This document shows, piece by piece, positions 31,312 through 40,943 of a DNA stretch of 54,747 bases. The position numbers were made by a program, and so were the translations under genes. This DNA is from an uncultured Bacilli bacterium (GTDB lineage: Bacteria; Bacillota_I; Bacilli_A; RFN20; CAG-449): positions 1-54,747 of the forward strand of contig CANQEO010000007.1 in the NCBI GenBank assembly GCA_947595215.1, written 5' to 3'. Within the stretch, counting starts at the first letter, position 1. Every line of letters starts with the position of its first letter. The notes below the pieces were generated by a model, which saw nothing but the letters and a program-made list of their open reading frames with translations, did not search any database and had not been told where the DNA came from.

Positions 31312-32737
31312 CGATTAAAGAGAAAGTATGCGATTCTAAAATCTTCACTTTGACAATCTTGCCGATTAAATCTTGAGAACCTTTAAAGTTAACTAATTTT
31401 AAAGTTTCAGTATATCCACTTAAGATATCATCTTTCTTTTTAGATGACCCTTCTACTAAAACATCGTAAACATTACCAACATAACGCAAAGCACGCTTAG
31501 AAGCTTCCTCTTCAACTGCTTTTACAAGGCGTTCAAAACGCGCTTTTTTGACTTCAAATGGTGTCTCATCCTTCATCTTTGCACCAGGTGTTCCAATGCG
31601 TGGAGAGTATATAAATGTAAAGGCACTATCATAATGGCAATAATGAACCATCTCTAAAGTCTTTTCGAAATCGTCATCGGTTTCATTTGGAAAACCAACT
31701 ATGATATCAGTAGTAAGCGCAATATCTGGAATCATTTTTTTTAATTCATCGACTAACGCTTTATATTCAGCGCTGGTATAACGTCTTCCCATTCTTCTTA
31801 AAACATCATCACTTCCAGATTGTAATGGTAAGTGGATGCAAGGCATCACGTTATCATATTTAGCGATTACATCAAACATCTCACGAGTAAAGTCCCACGG
31901 GTGGGAGGTGGTAAAACGAAGCCGAGGGATGCCCGTTTTAGCGACCGCTTCTAAAAGTGAAGCAAATGATAAATTTTCATCGAGATCTTTACCATAGGCG
32001 TTGACATTTTGTCCTAGCAAAGTAATTTCTTGATATCCTTGACGTACTAATTCTTGACATTCAACCAAAATATCACTTACACGACGACTACGTTGCTTTC
32101 CACGTGTGTAAGGAACAATACAATAAGTGCAAAATTTGTCACACCCATACATGATGTTAACAAATGCTTTAATTTTATCTTCACGAACAAGTGGAACTCC
32201 TTCGATAACTTCACCTTCTTTGGAATAGATTTCGATGATGCGTCTTTCACTAAAAATCGCTTCATCAAGCAAAATAGGTAAACGATAGATATTATGAGTT
32301 CCGAAAATTAAATCAACTTGAGGATAAGATTGTTTTACTTTTTCAACGATATGAGTTTGTTGAACCATGCAACCGCATAAACCGATTAAAGCTTCTTTGT
32401 TTTGATCTTTAAGACGTTTTAAAGAACCGACTTCTCCAAATACTTTATCTTCGGCATTTTCGCGAATCGCACAAGTGTTTAAAATCACTAAATCAGATTT
32501 TATAGGATCATCACAAGGTATAAATCCTAACTCTTGTAAAATACCTTCAATCATTTCAGAATCGACAACGTTAGCTTGGCAACCATAAGTACGCACAAAA
32601 TAACGCTTATTTTTCGCATATTCTAAAAGGCGCGAAGAAGGTTTTAAATCTTCAACGACAATCTTAGTTTGTTCTTTGCTTCGTTTAGCTGCATCTTTCA
32701 AAGAAGGAAGGCTATGCTCTATTAATTGCTTCTTCAT
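31289..32737 (-). CDS. miaB: tRNA-2-methylthio-N6-dimethylallyladenosine synthase MiaB
   Basis: VRTYGCQANVVDSE, MYGCDKFCTYCIVPYTRGKQRSR, TRAM-like C-terminus. Confidence 0.96.
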   Translation of the reverse strand: MKKQLIEHSLPSLKDAAKRSKEQTKIVVEDLKPSSRLLEYAKNKRYFVRTYGCQANVVDSEMIEGILQELGFIPCDDPIKSDLVILNTCAIRENAEDKVFGEVGSLKRLKDQNKEALIGLCGCMVQQTHIVEKVKQSYPQVDLIFGTHNIYRLPILLDEAIFSERRIIEIYSKEGEVIEGVPLVREDKIKAFVNIMYGCDKFCTYCIVPYTRGKQRSRRVSDILVECQELVRQGYQEITLLGQNVNAYGKDLDENLSFASLLEAVAKTGIPRLRFTTSHPWDFTREMFDVIAKYDNVMPCIHLPLQSGSDDVLRRMGRRYTSAEYKALVDELKKMIPDIALTTDIIVGFPNETDDDFEKTLEMVHYCHYDSAFTFIYSPRIGTPGAKMKDETPFEVKKARFERLVKAVEEEASKRALRYVGNVYDVLVEGSSKKKDDILSGYTETLKLVNFKGSQDLIGKIVKVKILESHTFSLIGEVAENG

Positions 32738-32753
32738 GATTTAACTCCTAATA

Positions 32754-33020
32754 CTATTTTTTCTTTTCGATTCTTAATTTGATTGCAGTCTTTTCTTTTC
32801 CGTCAATTTCGATTTCTTTAAATGAAGGGATAAGACATATTTCAATTCCCGAAGGAACTAGATAACCTCTTGCGATAGCAACTGCCTTAATGGCTTGATT
32901 TAAGGAACCAGCCCCTACCGTATTGACCTCTAAAAAATCTTGTTCACGAATAATGTTGCTGATAGCGCCGGCCACTGCATTAACCGAAGAAGACGACGCG
33001 ACTTTAATTTGCTGTATCAT
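32754..33020 (-). CDS. spoVS: Stage V sporulation protein S
   Basis: VASSSSVNAVAGAISNIIREQDFLEVNTVGAGSLNQAIKAVAIARGYL. Confidence 0.93.
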   Translation of the reverse strand: MIQQIKVASSSSVNAVAGAISNIIREQDFLEVNTVGAGSLNQAIKAVAIARGYLVPSGIEICLIPSFKEIEIDGKEKTAIKLRIEKKK

Positions 33021-33062
33021 ATAATTTTCTCCTTGCTTCAAATTATGAAGTAAGGATTAAAT

Positions 33063-33857
33063 CTATACCTCTTCTAAGTTGATTATTTCATAAATCGGTT
33101 TAATAGCAAAACATTTATAGTTTTCATCAAAAGATAGAATTACCGCATTAAACACCGCTTCTTTATCAGAATCATCAATTGAGAATGATGTCGGATATCC
33201 CGTCCATGTCTTTTTGATGACATCATCTTTATTGACACCTAAAATTCCATTATATGGTCCACACATTCCAACATCAGAAATGTAGGCGGTTCCTCCTGGC
33301 AGAATTCTGCTATCACAAGTTTGAACGTGAGTGTGAGTTCCAATTAAGGCGCTTATTTGACCATCAAAAGCATATGCTAATGCCATTTTTTCACCAGTAG
33401 CTTCGGCGTGAAAATCGACGATATGAATATTAGCATCATCATCGTTAATGATTTCCTTTAAAGCTTCAAAAGGATTAGTAGCATTTAAATTGATGTAAGA
33501 TCTTCCTAATAGACTAGTAACTCTAATTTTGACACCAGAATAAGCTTCAATAAGCACACTTCCTAATCCCGGAAGAGAATAGTGGAGATTGTAAGGTCTT
33601 ATTAAATTGTCGCATCCATCGATATACTCAAGTAAATCTTTTCTAGCCGCGAAGTGATTTCCTAATGTGATACAATCAATTCCGGCATCAATCAATTCTT
33701 CGTAATTATCATGTGATAAACCTTTTCCATGAGTTGCATTTTCACCATTGGCAATGATGAAATCTAATTCAACTTCCTCTTGCAATTGTGAAATCATTCT
33801 TGCAACTACTTTACGTCCCGCTTTAGCGACAATGTCACCGATAAATAAAATGTTCAT
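33063..33857 (-). CDS. ymdB: YmdB family metallophosphoesterase
   Basis: MNILFIGDIVAKAGRKVV, NGENATHGKGL, GNHFAARKD, DFHAEATGEK. Confidence 0.92.
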   Translation of the reverse strand: MNILFIGDIVAKAGRKVVARMISQLQEEVELDFIIANGENATHGKGLSHDNYEELIDAGIDCITLGNHFAARKDLLEYIDGCDNLIRPYNLHYSLPGLGSVLIEAYSGVKIRVTSLLGRSYINLNATNPFEALKEIINDDDANIHIVDFHAEATGEKMALAYAFDGQISALIGTHTHVQTCDSRILPGGTAYISDVGMCGPYNGILGVNKDDVIKKTWTGYPTSFSIDDSDKEAVFNAVILSFDENYKCFAIKPIYEIINLEEV

Positions 33858-33879
33858 AAGACCTCCTTTCATGAATAAA

Positions 33880-33903
33880 GGCCTTTTTAGAAGGCCATTA
33901 TTT
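33880..33903 (-). terminator. Hairpin terminator between rny and ymdB
   Basis: minus strand ggccttctaaaaaggccttta. Confidence 0.6.
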
Positions 33904-33914
33904 TCTTATTTTAA

Positions 33915-35477
33915 TTATTTTGCGATTTCAGTAGCTCGTAATTCGCGGATTACCGAAACCTTGATTTGACCTGGATAGGTCATTTCATTTTCAATCTTAT
34001 CTTTAATGTCGCGGGCTAATTTGAACGAAGCGAGATCATCAATCTTTTCAGGAACGACCATGACACGAACTTCACGACCAGATTGCATTGCGAATGAGGA
34101 TGATACACCTTCAAATTGTTTGCAAATATTTTCGATTTGTTCGATTCTTTGAATGTAATTCTCTAAAGTTTCACTTCTAGCTCCTGGTCTTGCTGCAGAA
34201 AGAGTATCCGCTGCAGCAACTAAATGCGAAATTACAAATTTTGCAGGAACATCACCATGGTGAGATTCAATCGCATTGACAACAACTTCTGGTTCACCAT
34301 ATTTTTTAGCAAGTCGAACGCCGAGTTCGACATGGCTTCCATCCATTTCAAAATCAGCCGCTTTTCCGACATCGTGAAGGAGACCAGCGCGTTTTGCTAA
34401 GTTTTGATCTAAACCAAGTTCGGCGGCCATAACACCCGCCAAGTACGCGACTTGAATCGAGTGTTCAAAAACATTTTGACCATATGAGGTACGATATTTT
34501 AACCTTCCAACATAAGTTAATAAATCCTTATTGATACGTGGTAAACCGAGTCTTAAGGCCGCTTGAGCACCAGCCTCTTTAACCGACTTATCAACTTCAG
34601 CTTTTGCCTTCTCACATATCTCTTCAATTCTTCCCGGTTGGATACGTCCATCCTTAATTAAGAGTTCAAGAGCGACTCTTGCTGTTTCTCTTCTAATTGG
34701 ATCAAAGCAGGAGACTGTGATAACTTCCGGGGTATCATCGATTAAGATATCAACACCTAAAAGTTGTTCTAAGGTTCTAATGTTACGACCTTCTCTACCG
34801 ATAATGCGTCCCTTCATTTCATCACTTGGAAGAGCGACAACTGAAACGGTTCTTTCAGTAGTAACTTCTTGTGCGTATTTGTCAACAGCGAGAGCTAATA
34901 AATCGCGGGCTTTAGCATCGGCGATATCTTTTGCTTCATCTTCTTTGTTTTTGATGAAAGCAGCGATTTCTTGAGATAGTTTTTCTTCAACTCTTTTGAA
35001 GATCTCTTCACGCGCTTCATTGATTGACATTTGTGAAACTTTTTCCAATTCAGAAATAATCGCATCAAGCTTTTCTTTTAAAACTTGTTCACGATGATTT
35101 AAATCCTGTTTAAGACGATCTAATGCAGCGTTTTTCTCTTCAAGATTATTCTCTTTTTCGAGCAACGCCATATCGCGACGATCAATGCTTTGCTCGCGGG
35201 CAGTTAATTTATTTTCGGCATTAATAGCCTCTTGTTTACGCTCTTTGATTTCTTTTTCTGCTTCTAATTTCATCTCATAGGTAACTGTTTTAGCGTCTAA
35301 TTGAGCGTTTTTAATGATGTGTTCACTTTTGATTTCTGCATCTTTAATGATTCTTTCAGCCTTTTTTGAAGCTTGTTTATTTCTGAAAACAGGAACAAGT
35401 TTAAATAAAGCAAACATTAAACCGAGTCCAATTAAGAATGCGAGAACAACCAAAAGTATTGCTGTTCCAAATTCCAT
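33915..35477 (-). CDS. rny: Ribonuclease Y
   Basis: N-terminal TM, long coiled coil, KH ([15 protein letters not shown]) and HD (HDVGKA) domains. Confidence 0.95.
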   Translation of the reverse strand: MEFGTAILLVVLAFLIGLGLMFALFKLVPVFRNKQASKKAERIIKDAEIKSEHIIKNAQLDAKTVTYEMKLEAEKEIKERKQEAINAENKLTAREQSIDRRDMALLEKENNLEEKNAALDRLKQDLNHREQVLKEKLDAIISELEKVSQMSINEAREEIFKRVEEKLSQEIAAFIKNKEDEAKDIADAKARDLLALAVDKYAQEVTTERTVSVVALPSDEMKGRIIGREGRNIRTLEQLLGVDILIDDTPEVITVSCFDPIRRETARVALELLIKDGRIQPGRIEEICEKAKAEVDKSVKEAGAQAALRLGLPRINKDLLTYVGRLKYRTSYGQNVFEHSIQVAYLAGVMAAELGLDQNLAKRAGLLHDVGKAADFEMDGSHVELGVRLAKKYGEPEVVVNAIESHHGDVPAKFVISHLVAAADTLSAARPGARSETLENYIQRIEQIENICKQFEGVSSSFAMQSGREVRVMVVPEKIDDLASFKLARDIKDKIENEMTYPGQIKVSVIRELRATEIAK

Positions 35478-36002
35478 TATTTTTTCCTCCTATTTCTATA
35501 TGGTATAACTAAAATACCGCCAACAATGTGTGGTATCACTAAGCATAATAGTCTCATTGATATATATTAAAGCCTTATGGCGTTTAAATATTCAAATAGA
35601 ATTTTCATTCTACAATTAAACTAATAAGCTCGACACCTTTCGATGTATTATTATTATATCAATAATAGCCATTTCATAAAAGATAATTTTACAATTAATT
35701 TTTCATTGTAATTTTGAAGCTCTTATATAAACCTTTTTTAATAAAAATTTTATAATTAATGCTATTACATTTTTATCATATTCACTATCATTTCATTAAT
35801 TTTTCTCTATTATTAATCATAATGCTTCTTCAAGATATTACGACTATAATATAATCAAAATCAATTAATAATGGTGTTGATTTTAATTAAAAACCGTTGG
35901 GGCTTAAAAACATAGTTTATTGCGTCTTGCAGTATTAATCGCGGTAATCATAGTTTTCATCAGTATTGAAATTAAAAGCAAAAAAACTTAATTAAAAGTG
36001 TA

Positions 36003-36034
36003 AAAAAACGAAGCCAATGCGACTTCGTCTTTTA
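36003..36034 (-). terminator. Terminator downstream of recA
   Basis: minus strand acgaagtcgcattggcttcgttttttt. Confidence 0.85.
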
Positions 36035-36038
36035 ATTT

Positions 36039-37046
36039 TTACGCTTTTCTCTTCTCAGTGATTTTAGCAACTAATTCATCAAATATAGCCGGATTATTCT
36101 TGAGATATTCTTTCGCGGATTCGCGACCTTGACCTACTCTTTCACCCATAACTTCAAACCAAGAACCGGCTTTTTTAGCCAAATCATAATCTAAAGCAAG
36201 GTCTAAAGCTTCACCATATTTTGAGAACCCTTCGCCATAAATGAGTTCTACTTTACAAGACTTAAAAGGTGGCGCCACTTTATTTTTAACAATTTTAACA
36301 TTAACGACATTACCAATGATTTGATCTCCTTCTTTAAGAGCTTCACCTTTTCTAATATCAATTCTAATAGAAGCATAAAACTTTAATGCTCTACCACCAG
36401 TTGTTACTTCTGGATTACCATACATAACACCAACTTTTTCTCTTAATTGGTTGATGAAAATAACAGTACATGATGATTTATTTAATACACCTGCCAGTTT
36501 ACGCATCGCTTTTGACATCAATCTAGCATGAGCACCGACATTCGAATCAGACATAACACCTTCTAATTCACTTTGTGGAACTAATGCGGCGACAGAATCA
36601 ACAACAATAATATCGATTGCTCCAGATTTGGCAAGCATTTCAACAATTTCAAGAGCTTGTTCACCATGATCCGGTTGCGCTAAAATTAATTCATCAGTAT
36701 TGACACCTAGTTTATTTGCATACACCGGATCAATTGCGTGTTCTGCGTCGACAAAGGCAGCGCGTCCGCCTTTTTTCTGAGCTTCAGCAATAGCTGTTAA
36801 CGCTAATGTGGTTTTACCTGAAGATTCCGGCCCAAAAATTTCAATTATTCTTCCTTTTGGATAACCACCGATACCAAGAGCATTATCGATTAAAAGTGAA
36901 CCGCTAGGAATTGTATCTATGTCGATATTAGGTCTATCTCCTAATTTCATGACGGAACCTTTTCCGAACATCTTTTCGATATCACGTATCGTTTCATCTA
37001 ATTTTTCATCTTTGCTTTTTACTTTTTCTTGTTTTTCTTGTGCCAT
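36039..37046 (-). CDS. recA: Recombinase RecA
   Basis: [45 protein letters not shown]. Confidence 0.98.
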   Translation of the reverse strand: MAQEKQEKVKSKDEKLDETIRDIEKMFGKGSVMKLGDRPNIDIDTIPSGSLLIDNALGIGGYPKGRIIEIFGPESSGKTTLALTAIAEAQKKGGRAAFVDAEHAIDPVYANKLGVNTDELILAQPDHGEQALEIVEMLAKSGAIDIIVVDSVAALVPQSELEGVMSDSNVGAHARLMSKAMRKLAGVLNKSSCTVIFINQLREKVGVMYGNPEVTTGGRALKFYASIRIDIRKGEALKEGDQIIGNVVNVKIVKNKVAPPFKSCKVELIYGEGFSKYGEALDLALDYDLAKKAGSWFEVMGERVGQGRESAKEYLKNNPAIFDELVAKITEKRKA

Positions 37047-37080
37047 ATTTTCACTCCTTATTTTATCAATAGTTGATATT

Positions 37081-37542
37081 TTATCCTTCGATAAGTTCTT
37101 CTATTTTTTCAAAAGCTTTTTGTATACATTTTTGTCGAATTTCTTCACGATTACCTTCAAATAGATTTTCAATTGTGATTGAAGTCGAGTTATAACAAAT
37201 ACCGATATAAACTAATCCTTTTGGTTTTCCTTCAAGGACATCCGGTCCAGCATTACCGGTAAATGATACCGCAAGATCAACGAGAAATAATTTCTTTACT
37301 CCTCTTGCCATCGCTTCCGCAGTTTCTTTAGAGATTGCACCGTAAGTTTCTAATATTTTTTTAGGAACATTGATGATGGTTTCTTTTGCTTCATTTGCGT
37401 AAGTGACAGCCGCTCCTTTAAAATAGCTCGATGCACCAGGATACGAAGTGACGGTAGTGGCAAACAATCCTCCTGTTAAACTCTCTGCTGAAGCAAGTGT
37501 AATTCCACGTTCCTTTAATTTATCAAGAACATCTTTAATCAT
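37081..37542 (-). CDS. CinA C-terminal domain (PncC-like nicotinamide-nucleotide amidase), standalone
   Basis: [29 protein letters not shown]; lacks the N-terminal MoaB-like domain. Confidence 0.9.
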   Translation of the reverse strand: MIKDVLDKLKERGITLASAESLTGGLFATTVTSYPGASSYFKGAAVTYANEAKETIINVPKKILETYGAISKETAEAMARGVKKLFLVDLAVSFTGNAGPDVLEGKPKGLVYIGICYNSTSITIENLFEGNREEIRQKCIQKAFEKIEELIEG

Positions 37543-38149
37543 TTTTCTTTTCCTCTTTGAAAAGTTCTCTTACCGATAAAACATAGATAAATCCCGAAAC
37601 TAATGAAGCCACCATAGCTAAATAGCAAAGAACAATACTGACATTAAACGGAAGATTTAAAATCGAAAATGGAAAATCATTTAATAACACAAAGATGATA
37701 GCAAACATTTGCAATACAGTCTTTATTTTCCCCCATATTGAAGCGGCAATAACTTTTCCTTTTTGAACCGCCAGTAAACGTACCGCGTCAACAATAATAT
37801 CTCGAGCAATCATCAATACCACAACGACAACCGGAATTCTTGTTGGTCCTTGAATTGCTAAAATAATAAGAAGCGAGTTAACAAGCAATTTATCCGCAAT
37901 CGGATCCATGAATTTTCCATATGTGGTAACTAAATTATATTTCCTTGCGAGAAAACCATCTAAGAAATCAGAAAATGAAGCTGTCGCAAAGATAATTAAC
38001 GCCACCAGATAAACTAAAGAAAAACTAAACCTATCACCCGCGATCAGTGGAATTTCAATATTGAGCGCATCGTATGGAAAAAGCAAGATAGTTACTAAAA
38101 CTACCACTAATATCATTCTCACTGTCGTTATTTTATTTGGAAGATTCAT
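37535..38149 (-). CDS. pgsA: CDP-diacylglycerol-glycerol-3-phosphate 3-phosphatidyltransferase
   Basis: LPNKITTVRM, SDFLDGFLARKYNLVTTYGKFMDPIADK. Confidence 0.94.
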   Translation of the reverse strand: MNLPNKITTVRMILVVVLVTILLFPYDALNIEIPLIAGDRFSFSLVYLVALIIFATASFSDFLDGFLARKYNLVTTYGKFMDPIADKLLVNSLLIILAIQGPTRIPVVVVVLMIARDIIVDAVRLLAVQKGKVIAASIWGKIKTVLQMFAIIFVLLNDFPFSILNLPFNVSIVLCYLAMVASLVSGFIYVLSVRELFKEEKKND

Positions 38150-38170
38150 GATACACTCCTTATTTGAGTA

Positions 38171-38506
38171 TTTGACCCTATAAGCCATGTTCTGTCGCGG
38201 ACAACTATTTATCTATGCTTTCGCATGCTTTTAGCAATTCAATTCTCGCATAAAAACTTCCCTTACCAAATTTAGGTTTCTCGCTTGTGGGGTTTACCGC
38301 GTTCCACTCTATAGTTTCCTATAGACTACGTCACTGTGGCACTTTCAAAAACTATACCATATCTAAGACTTAGGTTTTGTTTTGCCGTTAGATGCTCCCA
38401 TCTACCCAAAGTTATTTTTTCCTTTGGCACAAACACTACCGCCATCGCAGGACGGTGCGAGCATGGACTTTCCTCTAGTTTTCACCAGCAATTGTCCGGG
38501 TCAAAT
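38171..38506 (-). ncRNA. rnpB: RNase P RNA component
   Basis: Minus strand has gaggaaagtccatgctcgcac and the 3' cagaacatggcttatagggtcaaat; P1 helix atttgaccc/gggtcaaat pairs the ends; adjacent to gpsB as in Bacillota. Confidence 0.92.
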
Positions 38507-38512
38507 GTTTTC

Positions 38513-38875
38513 TTACTTTATTTCATTAGGATCAATTCCAACTTTGAAAAGAGCTTGCTCTAAAGCGGAAATCCTTTTCAGAAGATCGATATTAGCTAGT
38601 GAAGCTGTATTATTATCAGCGATATTCTTCATTTTTTCGCTAAGCACTGCATTATCGACTTCTATTTGATCTAAACGTTCCTTCAAAAGTTTATTAGCAC
38701 GTGTTAGTTCATCGATGGTATTATTAGTCGCTAAAAGATATTGATGAACCGATAAATAATCTTTTACGATATCATCAAGAAAAGTATCGACTTGAAGAGG
38801 GTCATATCCTGGTTTTTTCGCGGAAAATTCATGATCCACTATCGCTTTAGCATCGAATTTTAACTTTAACTCCAT
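38513..38875 (-). CDS. gpsB: DivIVA-domain cell division protein GpsB
   Basis: FDAKAIVDHEFSAKKPGYDPLQVDTFLDDIVKDY; adjacent to rnpB. Confidence 0.85.
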   Translation of the reverse strand: MELKLKFDAKAIVDHEFSAKKPGYDPLQVDTFLDDIVKDYLSVHQYLLATNNTIDELTRANKLLKERLDQIEVDNAVLSEKMKNIADNNTASLANIDLLKRISALEQALFKVGIDPNEIK

Positions 38876-38969
38876 AGAATATTTCCTTTCTTGGAACTTT
38901 TTTTATTATACAATAAAAACCTTCTATAATGCAAAGTATTTAACTCATTATAAAATAACTACAAAAAAA

Positions 38970-38994
38970 TCCCTAAAGAGGGATTTCATATCAT
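38970..38994 (-). terminator. Terminator downstream of Cys-rich gene
   Basis: minus strand aaatccctctttagggattttttt. Confidence 0.8.
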
Positions 38995-38996
38995 TT

Positions 38997-39476
38997 CTAA
39001 TTTGAACTACCACCGCAACAACTACAAACCTGAATCGTTTCTAAATTGCTAGCAACTTGCATTGGTTTTCGCATACAGAAGAAGCAGACATTGAAATTAC
39101 AATAAGCGCGCATTCTTATGTATCTAGTATTACTCATTACCATGCATGAAAATGTGATATTTACTGTTTCACCGGGATTTAAACGTCCAATACAAATATT
39201 GTTAACTCCGCTACAAGAACTATTGACAACATTTCCATTTACCATCAAACTTCCACGCATTAAGCATAAAGAACAATCAACAGGTAAACAAATCACACAA
39301 TCATTGATTTCACTTGAGCAATTGTTTTGTACTGTTAAAGTATAATTAACCTGTTCACAAACGCGACAGCAACAGCGATCACATTGAAGATTCATCGTAA
39401 GACCGCAATCGGAACAAGAAGAAGCAATAACTGGTTGATAAGTTCCGTTGCAATTAAATATACTCAAAATAAACAC
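38997..39476 (-). CDS. Cysteine-rich protein with DUF11-like beta-sandwich pattern (start GTG or a TTG a few codons in)
   Basis: 22 Cys in 159 aa; VNYTLTVQNNCSSEINDC...LNPGETVNITFSCMV resembles a DUF11-type repeat; SD agaggtg. Confidence 0.7.
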   Translation of the reverse strand: MFILSIFNCNGTYQPVIASSCSDCGLTMNLQCDRCCCRVCEQVNYTLTVQNNCSSEINDCVICLPVDCSLCLMRGSLMVNGNVVNSSCSGVNNICIGRLNPGETVNITFSCMVMSNTRYIRMRAYCNFNVCFFCMRKPMQVASNLETIQVCSCCGGSSN

Positions 39477-39588
39477 CTCTTTTCAAACGTCACTGCGTTT
39501 ACCCATTTATATGAGCCCATTTTGTTTTTGCGACAGCGAGGAGTTTTTTTCGTTTTATATCTTTTACTTTTGCGCTATACTTATAATT

Positions 39589-40314
39589 ATGAAAGCATTA
39601 AACAAACTATTAAAGAACAAAAAGACGATTGTTTTCCTCGACTTTGAAGGAACTCAATTTACGCATGAAATTATCGCTTGGGGTGCGATTAAGTGCCACA
39701 TTGATGAAGATGGAAATATCATTGATAAAGATGATGGTTTTTTAGCATATGTCACTACTAAAAGTACTATCGGTTCTTTAATAACAAAAATGACTGGAAT
39801 TACTAAAGATTTACTTTCTGAAAAAGGAGTATCTTTAGAAAAAGCAATCGAGCAATTCATATCATATCTTAACGAAGATATTTCAGGTGTCGCTTTTTTA
39901 ACATTTGGAAGTAGCGATTGTAAAATGCTCCATGATTCGATAAATTTCTCAAATCCCGCTAATGCGGAAACCGGTAGAGAAATTTGTAAAAACATGATTG
40001 ATTATATGGCTTTCTTAAGTCAATTTATTAGAGATTCTCAAGGAAATCCATATTCTTTAACAAATTATTTAAAACTATTTGAACACGCACCCTGTGGCAT
40101 TAGCCATAATCCTTTGAACGATTCGATTGACTTAATGAATCTTTACACATGTTTTCTGAATCAAAAAGAATTAGTTTTGAAACAATATTTATGTCTTTTA
40201 AGTTCTATGAAAATATTTCCTCAACCTGTTAAAGTTATCTTGGAAAATTTAATAAATGGAAATGATGTCACAAGCAAAGATTTTATTGATGATGTCAAAA
40301 CTTTCCTTTCATAA
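39589..40314 (+). CDS. Exonuclease (RNase T / DNA pol III epsilon fold)
   Basis: TIVFLDFEGTQFTHEIIAWGAI, HNPLNDSIDLMNLY (DEDD-type motifs). Confidence 0.75.
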   Translation: MKALNKLLKNKKTIVFLDFEGTQFTHEIIAWGAIKCHIDEDGNIIDKDDGFLAYVTTKSTIGSLITKMTGITKDLLSEKGVSLEKAIEQFISYLNEDISGVAFLTFGSSDCKMLHDSINFSNPANAETGREICKNMIDYMAFLSQFIRDSQGNPYSLTNYLKLFEHAPCGISHNPLNDSIDLMNLYTCFLNQKELVLKQYLCLLSSMKIFPQPVKVILENLINGNDVTSKDFIDDVKTFLS

Positions 40315-40355
40315 AAAATTACAGAATAGGCACACTATAAGAAACGGAGGTTAAT

Positions 40356-40943
40356 ATGATTAATTATCCAAATAAAAAAAACACCGCTCAAATCAATAAC
40401 TCTCTTCATAATTTTGCCAATAGAGGCATGAACTTTGAGCATGCTGTAAATACTTCAAATAGTTATTACGATGAAATTAAACGCGCAATAATCACTAAAC
40501 GTCCCACACCTATCCATATTGTTAAGGTCGATTATAGTGACCACGGACGTATCAAAGATGCCTATTTTGAAAAACAATCGACTGCTGACTATAATGGTGT
40601 ATATCGTTCAAGATATATAGACTTTGAGTGCAAAGAAACAAAATCAAAGACTTCTTTAAGTTTTCATAATATCTCTTCACACCAAATATGTCACTTAGAA
40701 AAAGTAATATTTCATGGTGGGATTGCCTTTTTCTTAATCCATTTTGTAAGCTTAGGTGAAATTTATTTACTAGATGCAAAAATTATTTGTGAATTATATA
40801 ATCGTAAAGAAAGAAAATCAATTACTTACGAAACTATCAAGACCAAAGGAACGCTTGTCGAACAAAGTTATATGCCGAGACTGAAGTACCTTGATGCAGT
40901 TGATAAGGTGTACTTCGATGAAGCACAAAAAGTCAATATTTGA
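40356..40943 (+). CDS. recU: Holliday junction resolvase RecU
   Basis: NFANRGMNFEHAVNTSNSYY, GVYRSRYIDFECKETKSKTSL; upstream of ponA; ends in TGA. Confidence 0.93.
   Translation: MINYPNKKNTAQINNSLHNFANRGMNFEHAVNTSNSYYDEIKRAIITKRPTPIHIVKVDYSDHGRIKDAYFEKQSTADYNGVYRSRYIDFECKETKSKTSLSFHNISSHQICHLEKVIFHGGIAFFLIHFVSLGEIYLLDAKIICELYNRKERKSITYETIKTKGTLVEQSYMPRLKYLDAVDKVYFDEAQKVNI

Noticed and set aside
38336-38669. Two plus-strand ORFs (75 and 95 aa)
   Set aside because: Overlap rnpB and gpsB on the opposite strand; not coding.
39448-39588. N-terminal extension of the exonuclease ORF
   Set aside because: Overlaps the promoter/RBS region of the divergent Cys-rich gene and does not resemble the family; ATG at 39589 preferred.
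40356-40943. Possible alternative genetic code (TGA=Trp) because of the Mollicutes-like composition
   Set aside because: recU ends naturally at TGA (40941-40943) at the expected length; no in-frame TGA within conserved genes was noticed.
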